64,000 bases of DNA from [Streptosporangium] indianense. Lineage in GTDB: Bacteria > Actinomycetota > Actinomycetes > Streptomycetales > Streptomycetaceae. The notes beneath the pieces are model-generated. The model did not search any database. It was given only the letters and a program-made list of their open reading frames with translations, and was not told the origin of the DNA. The DNA lies in NCBI RefSeq assembly GCF_021474405.1, contig NZ_JAKEIO010000011.1, positions 27,547 through 91,546 on the forward strand. Direction: 5' to 3'. The position numbers and the translations under genes are program-made. This document shows positions 40,519 through 47,953 of this stretch, piece after piece; the first letter of the stretch is position 1; each line of letters starts with the position of its first letter.

Positions 40519-41076
40519 ATGCTGCGCGGAATCGACGTGAGCGCCTACCAGAGCTCCTCCTACGACACCGACGGCCTCTCCTTCGTCTTCGTCAAGGCGA
40601 CCGAAGGCCGCTCCTACGTCAATCCCAAGCTGGCCGCCCAGGCCAAGCGGGCCAGAGACGCCGGACTGGTCGTCGGCTTCTACCACTTCCTGTGGCCCGG
40701 CAACCTCACCGCCCAGGCCGAGTACTTCGTCGCCAAGGCCCCGGACCGGCCGGGCGACATCCTCGCCGTCGACTGGGAGACGACCGGCGAGGGAACACAC
40801 GCGAGCAACTCCGAGAAGGACCGGTTCATCCGGAAGCTGAAGGACCTCCGGCCGGAGAACCGCGTGGTCCTCTACTGCAACCGGCACTTCTGGCTGAACG
40901 TCGACACGTCGTCCTATGCGGGCGACGGTCTGTGGATCGCCGACTACGTCTCCGCGGGCAAGCCCCGCATCAAGGCCAAGTGGCGCTTCCACCAGTACAC
41001 CGAGGACCCGCACGACAAGAACGTGGCCGCCTTCGAGAGCAAGGCGGCGCTGCGCACGTGGGCCGGCGAGGCCTGA
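40519..41076 (+). CDS. Glycoside hydrolase family 25-like (lysozyme-type) protein
   Basis: This 185-residue GH25-like barrel starts MLRGIDVSAYQSSSYDTDGLSFVFVKATEGRSYVN. It has GFYHFLWPGNLTAQAEYFVA and ILAVDWETTGEG, where the DxE pair is the expected acidic active site, then RVVLYCNRHFWLN, GLWIADYV and WRFHQYTEDPHDKN. The family cuts muramic acid-glucosamine bonds in peptidoglycan. There is no signal peptide, which is odd for a wall enzyme: it may be released by lysis, exported otherwise, or serve as a spore or phage-derived protein. The ATG at 40519 follows AGGGAGACC. Confidence 0.88.
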   Translation: MLRGIDVSAYQSSSYDTDGLSFVFVKATEGRSYVNPKLAAQAKRARDAGLVVGFYHFLWPGNLTAQAEYFVAKAPDRPGDILAVDWETTGEGTHASNSEKDRFIRKLKDLRPENRVVLYCNRHFWLNVDTSSYAGDGLWIADYVSAGKPRIKAKWRFHQYTEDPHDKNVAAFESKAALRTWAGEA

Positions 41077-41201
41077 CCTGTCCGCGGCTCCGGCATGCGC
41101 TCCGGGGACGCATCCGCCAGGGCCTTCCTGACTGGTGTACCGGGGAGTCCTGTGATCCGGGTCGACCGGCGGGGGGGGTGTTCCGGCTCCGGGTGCGGCG
41201 A

Positions 41202-41232
41202 GGGGCCCGGTCCGCAGCGTGGACCGGGCCCC
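41202..41232. terminator. Bidirectional terminator between GH25-like and EF-hand genes
   Basis: GGGGCCCGGTCC and GGACCGGGCCCC form a perfect 12-bp stem with a 7-base loop. It lies 26 bases beyond the EF-hand gene stop and 125 bases beyond the GH25-like stop, with CTTCG following, and fits convergent termination. Confidence 0.85.
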
Positions 41233-41258
41233 TTCGCTCGGCAGGGCGAGCCGGGCGC

Positions 41259-41471
41259 CTACTTGTTCAGGTAGGCCCAGAACTCGTCGAAGCTCAGCCG
41301 CTTGTCGCCGTCGAGGTCACGGGTCTTGATGACGACCTCGGCGACCGACTCGGTGACGTTCCAGTCACCCGACCCGGCCAGGGCGGTCTTGAACTCGGCA
41401 GCGGTGATGAATCCGTCCCCGTCCGTATCGATCCGCTCGAACTGCTTGCGTGCTTCCTCGATGTCCGCCAC
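41259..41471 (-). CDS. Two-EF-hand calcium-binding protein
   Basis: This 70-residue protein has two canonical 12-residue calcium loops, DTDGDGFITAAE and DLDGDKRLSFDE, each with Asp at positions 1, 3 and 5 (or equivalent) and Glu at 12. Between them is a helix-turn region with TALAGSGDWNVTESVAEVV. It resembles the small calmodulin-like proteins of streptomycetes (CalD/CabB-type names are used). The GTG at 41471 has GGGGCGGA upstream; an in-frame ATG at 41486 is the alternative. The function, as buffer or sensor, is not shown by context. Confidence 0.92.
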   Translation of the reverse strand: MADIEEARKQFERIDTDGDGFITAAEFKTALAGSGDWNVTESVAEVVIKTRDLDGDKRLSFDEFWAYLNK

Positions 41472-41530
41472 CGATCCGCCCCTCATCTCGTGCTGTACGT
41501 CCTGCTGGCGCAGGTCTGACGCAGGTCAGA

Positions 41531-42226
41531 TTAACCGGCCGTGTGCGCCTCCAGCGCGGCGACCACCCAGGCGAACTCCTCCTGGTACGTCGCCTCGGGC
41601 CCGGTGCCCTTCACCAGGGCGAGCAACTCGCGGTACCGGGCGACCCGGTCGGTGGCGTGCGACCGCAACCGGCTCAGCACCACGGCCGGGTCGGCGTCCC
41701 CCAGCAGCTCGCCCAGCACCTCGGCCGCCTCCGGCGATCCGGGGGCGATCCCGCGCTCGCGGGCCCGGGCTCCCCACTGCACCAGCCGCCGGGAGAACCA
41801 CAGGGACGCCCCGGCGGGGGTGCCGTGACCGTGGTCGGCCGCGTTGAACTCGGCCACCGTGCGCATCTGGGCCCGGAAGTCCGGATCAGCGAGCATCTCG
41901 GCCAGCTCCAGCCAGGCGTCGACCTGCTCGGGGGTGGGTTCCTCGGGCAGGTCGGCGGTGGTGCTGCGCATGCGTTCACGGATGACCGGGTCCGCGGTGT
42001 CAAGCCCGTGGAACACCTCGTCCACGAAGTCCTCCACGATGCGCCGCCGCTCGGCCGCCGACAGCCGTGCCAGACGGTTCAGCAGCGTCATCTCCTGCGT
42101 GCCGGAACCCCGCTTCGCCACGGTCGACAGCACCGCACGGGTCACCTTGAGCGACCGGATCTGCGCGTCCAGCGCGACCACGTGCGCGTCCGCGATCCGG
42201 GCGACGGTCGTCTCGCCGGCCAGCAC
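41531..42226 (-). pseudogene. MerR-family regulator lacking its DNA-binding domain
   Basis: The 231-residue frame begins at LAGETTVARIADAHVVALDAQIRSLKVTRAVLSTVAKRGS, which I recognise as the coiled-coil and effector half of a MerR-type regulator. The usual N-terminal winged helix and the first part of the dimerisation helix are missing. The frame runs straight into the neighbouring lipoprotein gene, whose stop lies at 42256-42258. No other frame supplies the missing domain. It may be a remnant, or an effector-domain protein that no longer binds DNA. A GTG at 42226 allows translation. Confidence 0.6.
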
Positions 42227-42255
42227 CCCGCCCGGCGGCCGTCACCGGTCCCGTC

Positions 42256-43434
42256 TCACCGGAAGACGCCGGTGTGGCCGAGCGAGTAGCGGCCGGGCTG
42301 CGGGTAGACCGCGAGGCCGTGCGGGCCGCTGCCGACGGGGATGCGGGCGAGCTGGATACCGGTGCGGGTGTCGACGGCGTACACCTCGGCGTCGTAGCGG
42401 CCGGACAGCCACAGCACCTTGCCGTCGGCGGAGACGCCGCCCATGTCGGGGCTGCCGCCGTCGGGCAGCTGCCACTTCTTCGTCAGCCTGTCCTGGGTGA
42501 AGTCGAAGACGGAGATCGTGCCCTCGCCGCGGTTGGTCACGTACATCTCGCGCGAGTCGCGGCTGACGTACAGGCCGTGGCAGCCCTTGCCGGTGGGCAT
42601 CAGGGTGGGCTTGCCGAACCGGTCGCCGTCCAGGACCCACATGCCGTGGGCCATCATGTCGGCGACGTAGAACTTCTTGCCGTCGGGCGAGACCTTCACG
42701 TCCTGCGGCATGGCGCCCTGGAACGGCAGCCGCTGCTGCCCGACGACCTCCATCTTCTCCGTGTCGACCTTGAGCAGCTCGCCGCTGAACTCGCAGGAGA
42801 CGATGAAGTAGCGGCCGTCGAGGGAGAAGTCGGCGTGGTTGACGCCGTAGCAGGAGACCGGGACGGTCTTCCGGACCTCCATGGTGTGCGGGTCGCGGAA
42901 GACCAGTTGGCGGTCGAGGGAGGCCATGACGACGGCGTATCTGCCGTTGGGTGTGAAGTAGAGGTTGTAGGGGTCGTGGACCTCGACCTCCTTGCCCGCC
43001 TTGCCGGTCCTCGGGTCGATCGGGGTGAGGGTGTGGCCGCGGTTGTTGTTGACCCACAGCGTCTTCAGGTCCCAGGACGGGACGACGTGCTGCGGCTGCC
43101 GGCCCACCCGGATCGTCTCGGTGACCTCGTAGGTCTTCGGGTCGATGACGGTGACCGTGTCGGACTCGGTGTTGGGGACGTAGACCCGGGACGGGAAGTC
43201 CTCGACCACGGGGGACAGCCTGTTCGGTCGGTCGGCGGCGTACACGTCCTCGGGGTCCAGGACGGGCGGCATGCCGGGCAGTCCCTCCACGGGCTTCTTC
43301 TCGGACGGGGCGGGCACGGCGGCCTCGGTGCCGCGCGCCTCGGAGGTCCGCTCCCCGCTCCCGGTACCGCAGGCGGCGAGGACGGCGAGGGCGGCACCCG
43401 CGACCAGGATGCTCTTGACGAGATGGGGGCGCAT
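42256..43434 (-). CDS. Beta-propeller lipoprotein, YVTN/YncE type
   Basis: This 392-residue protein has a lipoprotein signal (HLVKSILVAGAALAVLAACG) and, after a 50-residue linker, about seven beta-propeller blades. YVPNTESDTVTVIDPKTYEV, LWVNNNRGHTLTPIDPRTGK, YVTNRGEGTISVFDFTQDR and WLSGRYDAEVYAVDTRTG are characteristic YVTN repeats. There is no cytochrome motif. Such proteins act as surface-bound, ligand- or metal-binding propellers, with mostly unknown partners. The gene ends 30 bases upstream of the truncated MerR frame, whose missing start may have been lost in the event that set this spacing. Confidence 0.92.
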   Translation of the reverse strand: MRPHLVKSILVAGAALAVLAACGTGSGERTSEARGTEAAVPAPSEKKPVEGLPGMPPVLDPEDVYAADRPNRLSPVVEDFPSRVYVPNTESDTVTVIDPKTYEVTETIRVGRQPQHVVPSWDLKTLWVNNNRGHTLTPIDPRTGKAGKEVEVHDPYNLYFTPNGRYAVVMASLDRQLVFRDPHTMEVRKTVPVSCYGVNHADFSLDGRYFIVSCEFSGELLKVDTEKMEVVGQQRLPFQGAMPQDVKVSPDGKKFYVADMMAHGMWVLDGDRFGKPTLMPTGKGCHGLYVSRDSREMYVTNRGEGTISVFDFTQDRLTKKWQLPDGGSPDMGGVSADGKVLWLSGRYDAEVYAVDTRTGIQLARIPVGSGPHGLAVYPQPGRYSLGHTGVFR

Positions 43435-43510
43435 TGCACCATTTAATGGGCGTCTGACGGGGAAACCAGTGATTCGTCCGTCCGGCGACCGGGTGAGGCA
43501 TCGGGCGCGC

Positions 43511-44014
43511 TCAGCGGTCGGCGACCCGCATCTCGAACCAGGTCGTCTTGCCCCGGGGCAGCAGATCGACCCCCCAGCGGTCGGCGAGTTTGTCGACGAG
43601 GAACAGGCCCCGGCCGCTGACGTCCATCTCCTGGACGGGCATCAGGCAGGGCAGGCCGCGGGAGGGATCGCGGACCTCGACACGGATCCAGCCGCGGCGC
43701 CGGTGCAGACGCAGCCCGAAGACCCGGGCGCCGGTGTGGCGTACGGCGTTGCCGACCAGTTCGGAGACGAGCAGGACCGCGTCCTCGGTGGTCTTGGGCG
43801 TGAGGCCCCAGTGACGCAGGACCACGACCTGAGTGAGGCGTCTCGCGGTGGCGGCGGACTCGGGGCGGGACGGCAGTGGAACCTCTGCCTCCGCCGGGTT
43901 GCCGTACAACTCCAGCGCCTTGAGCGCGTGTTCGTCCTCGACGGTCGGCGACCAGCGCGCCGCGGCCGCATGTGCGTGTCCCCGCGGCTGTCCCATACCC
44001 TCCAGCCCCGCCAT
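43511..44014 (-). CDS. HATPase_c anti-sigma/regulatory ATPase, RsbW-like
   Basis: This 167-residue protein has the GHKL Bergerat fold of the RsbW/SpoIIAB type. The N box is VLLVSELVGNAVRHTG, the G1 region is VRDPSRGLPCLM, and the G2-like box is SGRGLFLVDKLADRWG. A strand EVPLPSRPESAATARRL precedes the N box. Streptomycetes have many such stand-alone ATPases, which often act on sigma or anti-anti-sigma factors; no partner gene is next to it. The ATG at 44014 is my choice. ATG 43996 and the longer frame to 44068 are alternatives. Confidence 0.9.
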   Translation of the reverse strand: MAGLEGMGQPRGHAHAAAARWSPTVEDEHALKALELYGNPAEAEVPLPSRPESAATARRLTQVVVLRHWGLTPKTTEDAVLLVSELVGNAVRHTGARVFGLRLHRRRGWIRVEVRDPSRGLPCLMPVQEMDVSGRGLFLVDKLADRWGVDLLPRGKTTWFEMRVADR

Positions 44015-44199
44015 GCCCCCATCATGGCCGCCCGGAGCACCCGAAGGGGCCGTTCCCGGGGAATACACCCCGGGGAACGAGGGGCGGGCCGGCGATCATC
44101 CGTCATATGCCAAAGGCACCTCGGAGTCGCCGACACGCGTCCTGAACTGCTGGAACGCCTTATTCCGGCACAATCGCCGGACTATCCCGTTCCGGCACG

Positions 44200-44216
44200 C
44201 TTAAGGTTGCCTTAAG
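44200..44216. promoter_or_regulatory. Perfect 17-bp palindrome CTTAAGG-TTG-CCTTAAG
   Basis: The two 7-base arms are exact complements around TTG. It lies in the 274 bases between the start of the RsbW-like gene (44014) and the stop of the enoyl-CoA hydratase (44289), about 185 bases upstream of the former. It is unusually A+T-rich for this genome. It might be an operator or, less likely, a weak terminator. It does not match the streptomycete iron box. The rest of the gap shows nothing definite. Confidence 0.5.
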
Positions 44217-44288
44217 GCTGTCATAAACCGCCCCATCGAGGGACCGCGGGTCAGACACCGCGTCAACGGCAAGCCTCTGGGGGAACGT

Positions 44289-45056
44289 TCAGAGGAACTT
44301 CGCCTTGCCCGGCCCCTCCTCCACGAAGCTGCGCATCCCGCGCTCGCGGTCCTCGGTGGCGAACAGACCCGCGAACCAGTTCCGTTCGATCGCGAGGCCC
44401 GTGTCGATGTCCGTCTCCAGGCCGGTGTCGATCGACTCCTTCGCGGCACGCAGCGCGAGCGCCGGACCCTGCGCCAGCTTCGCCGCCCAGGCGTGCGCCT
44501 GGGTGTACACCTCGTCGGCGGGGACGACCCGGTCGACCAGGCCGATCTCACGGGCCTCCCCGGCCTTCACCATCCGGCCCGTGAAGATGAGGTCCTTGGC
44601 CTTGGAGGGGCCGACCAGGCGGGCCAGGCGCTGGGTGCCGCCGGCGCCGGGGATCAGGCCGAGCAGGATCTCCGGCTGGCCGAGCTTGGCGTTCTCGCCG
44701 GCGATGCGGAAGTCCGCGCACAGGGCGAGTTCGCAGCCGCCGCCCAGCGCGTAGCCCGTCACGGCCGCGACGACCGGCTTGGGGATCCGGGCCACCGCCG
44801 TGAACGAGTCCTGGAGGGCACGGGCGCGCAGGACCATCGCGGTGTGGTCCATCGCCTGCATCTCCTTGATGTCCGCGCCGGCCGCGAACACCTTCTCGCC
44901 GCCGTAGATCACCACGGCCCGCACGTCCTCGCGGCGCGTGGCCTCCTCGGCGAGTTCCTTCAGCCGGTCCTGCGTGGCGATGTCCAGCGCGTTCATGGGC
45001 GGGCGGTCGAGACGGATCGTGCCGACGCCTTCAGCGACTTCGAGAGAGACGGTCAT
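44289..45056 (-). CDS. Enoyl-CoA hydratase/isomerase family protein
   Basis: This 255-residue crotonase has the start VSLEVAEGVGTIRLDRPPMNAL, the oxyanion strand VFAAGADIKEMQAM, and VTGYALGGGCELALCADFRIA followed by GQPEILLGLIPGAGGTQRLARL. The catalytic-type Glu residues in GGCELALC and in EILLGLIPGAGG are present as in true hydratases. It ends ERGMRSFVEEGPGKAKFL, as in beta-oxidation family members. It is a single gene after the terminator at 45086, so it is probably independent. The pathway is not shown by neighbours. Confidence 0.95.
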   Translation of the reverse strand: MTVSLEVAEGVGTIRLDRPPMNALDIATQDRLKELAEEATRREDVRAVVIYGGEKVFAAGADIKEMQAMDHTAMVLRARALQDSFTAVARIPKPVVAAVTGYALGGGCELALCADFRIAGENAKLGQPEILLGLIPGAGGTQRLARLVGPSKAKDLIFTGRMVKAGEAREIGLVDRVVPADEVYTQAHAWAAKLAQGPALALRAAKESIDTGLETDIDTGLAIERNWFAGLFATEDRERGMRSFVEEGPGKAKFL

Positions 45057-45085
45057 GGGCAGCAGGTTAACCGGGACTAACAGAA

Positions 45086-45119
45086 GGGGCCCCGGTGTAG
45101 TCGGTCACACCGGGGCCCC
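45086..45119 (-). terminator. Terminator after the first L,D-transpeptidase gene
   Basis: GGGGCCCCGGTGT and ACACCGGGGCCCC form a perfect 13-bp stem with an 8-base loop. It is 14 bases after the stop of the transpeptidase gene and 29 bases before the start of the enoyl-CoA hydratase, separating the two same-strand units. Confidence 0.88.
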
Positions 45120-45133
45120 ACGTCCTGCGACGC

Positions 45134-46366
45134 CTACTTCTTCCACTGCTCCCAGGACATGTTCCAGCCGTTGAGCCCGTTGTCCGGGTCGACGATCCGG
45201 TCCTTCGAGTTCTTGACGACCACCACGTCGCCGACCATCGAGTGGTTGAAGAACCACGCGGCCGCCACCTTCTTGTCCCAGCCGCCGCGCACGTCGCGCA
45301 GACCTATGCAGCCGTGGCTGGCGTTGTAGTTGCCGAAGGCGCCACTCGCCCAGTAGTTGCCGTGCAGGAAGGTGCCGGAGGTGGTGAGGCGGACGGCGTG
45401 CGGGACGTCCTTGATGTCGTACTCGCCGCCGTAGCCGACCGTCTCGCCGTTCATCCGGGTGACCGTGAGCATCTCGCTGATGACCATCTGGCCGTTCCAG
45501 GTCTCCATGCCGGGCTGGCCGGTGGTGACCGGGATGGTCTTGATGGTCTTGCCGTCCTGCATGACCTTCATCGTGAGCTTCTTGGCGTCGACCACCGAGA
45601 CCTGGTTGCGGCCGATGGTGAACTTCACCGTCTTGTCCTGCTCGCCGTAGACGCCGGAGCGGCCCTCGACGCCGTCGAGGTTCAGGTCGACGGTCACCTT
45701 GGTGCCGGGCTTCCAGTACTTCTCGGGGCGGAAGTCGAGGCGGTCGTTGCCGAACCAGTGGCCCTCGACGTCGACGGCCGGCTCCGTCTTGATGCGGATG
45801 GCCTTCTCGACGTCCTGCGGGCTGGTGATGCCCCGGGAGAAGCGGATGGAGAACGGCATCCCGACGCCGACCTTCGAACCGTCCTCGGGGGTGAAGGTGC
45901 CGGTGAAGGTGTTCTCAGGGGTCAGTGTGGTGAAGCCCGCGTCCTCCGCGGCGGTGCGGCCTTCGGAGTCCTTGGCGACCGCGTGGACCGTGTACCTGGT
46001 GGCACCGGCCAGATGGGTGGACGGCGTCCAGCTGGCGCCGTCCCCGGATATCTCGCCGTCGACCTTCCTGCCCTCGGCGTCCTTGACCTCGACCTCGGTC
46101 AGCTTGCCCTTCGACGCGGTGACCTTCAGCGCACCGCTGGTGTCGACGGACTTGGCCCCGTCCTTGGGCGTGATGCCGACGACCGCCTCGGACTGCTTGC
46201 TCTGCGCGGCGCCCGAGTCGTTGCCCTTGCCGTCGCCCTCACCGGAACCGGAGCCGGTCCCCCCGCCACCGCACGCCGTCGCGGCGAGCAGCAGCACGCC
46301 GATCGCGGACGCGAGCATTGCGTTCCTGCGCCCAACCGACGCCCCCGATATCGGTCGCCCGTTCAC
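45134..46366 (-). CDS. L,D-transpeptidase lipoprotein, first copy
   Basis: This 410-residue protein has a lipoprotein signal (NAMLASAIGVLLLAATAC, lipobox Cys followed by Gly-rich CGGGG), a linker, and two Ig-like domains (about 80-250). A C-terminal YkuD catalytic domain follows (about 255-385) with HGNYWASGAFGNYNASHGCIGLRDVRGG; Cys353 is the nucleophile. Such enzymes make 3-3 crosslinks in actinobacterial peptidoglycan from outside the membrane. The GTG at 46366 follows GGGAGGGGAGAACC. A close paralogue lies directly upstream. Confidence 0.95.
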   Translation of the reverse strand: MNGRPISGASVGRRNAMLASAIGVLLLAATACGGGGTGSGSGEGDGKGNDSGAAQSKQSEAVVGITPKDGAKSVDTSGALKVTASKGKLTEVEVKDAEGRKVDGEISGDGASWTPSTHLAGATRYTVHAVAKDSEGRTAAEDAGFTTLTPENTFTGTFTPEDGSKVGVGMPFSIRFSRGITSPQDVEKAIRIKTEPAVDVEGHWFGNDRLDFRPEKYWKPGTKVTVDLNLDGVEGRSGVYGEQDKTVKFTIGRNQVSVVDAKKLTMKVMQDGKTIKTIPVTTGQPGMETWNGQMVISEMLTVTRMNGETVGYGGEYDIKDVPHAVRLTTSGTFLHGNYWASGAFGNYNASHGCIGLRDVRGGWDKKVAAAWFFNHSMVGDVVVVKNSKDRIVDPDNGLNGWNMSWEQWKK

Positions 46367-46520
46367 GTGGTTCTCCCCTCCCAGGGCCTGGTCAGGCCCG
46401 CACCCCGCGCGTCCCCCGCGCGTCGGCGAATAGTAACCACAGGGTGCACGGCACGGGCGGCCCGCGATTGTCACTGTTCGGTCCCAACAGATCGCCGGCT
46501 CAACCCGCCCCCTTGTCGGG

Positions 46521-47765
46521 CTACTTCACCGCACTGCCCGCCTTCCATGCATTCCAGCCCATATTCCATCCTCCGAGTCCGTTGTCGGGAGAGACCTTTT
46601 TGTCATTGCTGTTGACGACCTCGACGACGTCCCCGACGAGGCTGCGGTCGAAGAACCAGCCGGCCGGGGTGTCCGACCCGCCGCCCTTCACATCGCGCAG
46701 CCCGATGCAGCCGTGACTGACGTTGCTGCGGCCGAACACGGTGCGGTGCGCCCAGTAGTTGCCGTGCAGGAAGGTGCCGGAGTCGGTCAGCCGCATGGCG
46801 TGCGGAACATCCGGGATGTCGTACTCGCCCTTGCCGTCGCGCTTCTTGAAGCCGACCGTGGCGCCGTCCATGCGGGTGACGTCGAGCATCTCGGTCACCA
46901 CCATCTTGCCGTTGTACGTGGTGTTCTTGGGCGCGCCCGCCGTGACGGGCACGGTGGCGAGGGGCTCGCCGTCGCGCCGGACCTCCATGGAGTGCGCGGC
47001 GGCGTCGACCACGGAGACCTGGCTGCGGCCGACGGTGAAGGAGAACGTCTTGTGCTGCAGACCGTAGACGCCGGGTGCGCCCTCGACGTCGCGCAGCCGC
47101 AGGGCGACGGTGACCTGGGTGCCGGGCTTCCAGTAGTCCCGGGGGCGGAAGTCGAGACGGGTCGCGCCGAACCAGTGCGGGCGGATCTCGACGGGCGGGC
47201 GGGCAGTGACCCGGACCGCGCGTTCGACGGCGGCGCGGTCGGTGATCTCGCGGTTGAACTCCAAGGAGACGATCATGCCGATGCCGACCGTGGCACGGTT
47301 CTCCGGGGCGACGTAGCCGATGAAGCGTTCCTCGGGGACGTGGGTGGTGAAGGTGGTGTGCCGGGCCGAGCGATGTCCGTCGCCGTCCACCGCCACCGCG
47401 TCGACGGTGTATTTGGCGGCCAGCGCGAGCCGCTGTTCGTCCGGTTCCCAGGTCAGGCCGTCGGCGGAGAGGTGCCCGGGCACCGGGGTCTCCTGCGCGT
47501 CCTGCGATCTGACGACCTTCACCTTCTCCAGCCGGCCGTCGGGCACGCGCACCCGCAGCCTCCTCCCGGGGCGCACACCCCTGCTGCCGTCGTCGGGCGA
47601 GACCTTGATGACGTCATCGGGCGCCGGGGGCGCGCCGAACACCCCGGCGAGTCCGCCCGCGTCGTCCGAGGTACAGCCCGTGGCCCCGGCGAGGAGCCCT
47701 GCCCATGTCACTACGGCGGCCAGCGCGGCCCTCGCGCGCCGCGCGCGCCCTTGTACGTGCCTCAC
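46521..47765 (-). CDS. L,D-transpeptidase lipoprotein, second copy
   Basis: This 414-residue paralogue of the previous protein has the same layout: signal (ALAAVVTWAGLLAGATGC), two Ig-like domains and YkuD. The active-site stretch is HGNYWAHRTVFGRSNVSHGCIGLRD, with the nucleophile at Cys353, the same residue number as in the first copy. The GTG at 47765 lies in a weak RBS context, so the start is less certain. The 154-base gap after it holds no hairpin I can see. The two genes are a tandem duplication, and both should crosslink peptidoglycan. Confidence 0.93.
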   Translation of the reverse strand: MRHVQGRARRARAALAAVVTWAGLLAGATGCTSDDAGGLAGVFGAPPAPDDVIKVSPDDGSRGVRPGRRLRVRVPDGRLEKVKVVRSQDAQETPVPGHLSADGLTWEPDEQRLALAAKYTVDAVAVDGDGHRSARHTTFTTHVPEERFIGYVAPENRATVGIGMIVSLEFNREITDRAAVERAVRVTARPPVEIRPHWFGATRLDFRPRDYWKPGTQVTVALRLRDVEGAPGVYGLQHKTFSFTVGRSQVSVVDAAAHSMEVRRDGEPLATVPVTAGAPKNTTYNGKMVVTEMLDVTRMDGATVGFKKRDGKGEYDIPDVPHAMRLTDSGTFLHGNYWAHRTVFGRSNVSHGCIGLRDVKGGGSDTPAGWFFDRSLVGDVVEVVNSNDKKVSPDNGLGGWNMGWNAWKAGSAVK

Positions 47766-47953
47766 GCGGTGCCCAACGACCGGCCTCGTCCCGGGGAAAC
47801 GACCATGCCCGCCCCCGGGGAAACGTGAGTGCGACGCATGCTCTGGGCAGAACAGTGGGGAGGACGACGCGCAGGGAGCCGCGACCCGGGCCGCAGCACA
47901 GGGCCGCACCTCTCTGTCCCCCGTCGTCCCACGAGCCGGTGGGAGGCTGACAG

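Noticed and set aside
44200..44216. DmdR/IdeR iron box
   Set aside because: The consensus TTAGGTTAGGCTAACCTAA is not matched; only a TTA-A/T-rich resemblance exists.
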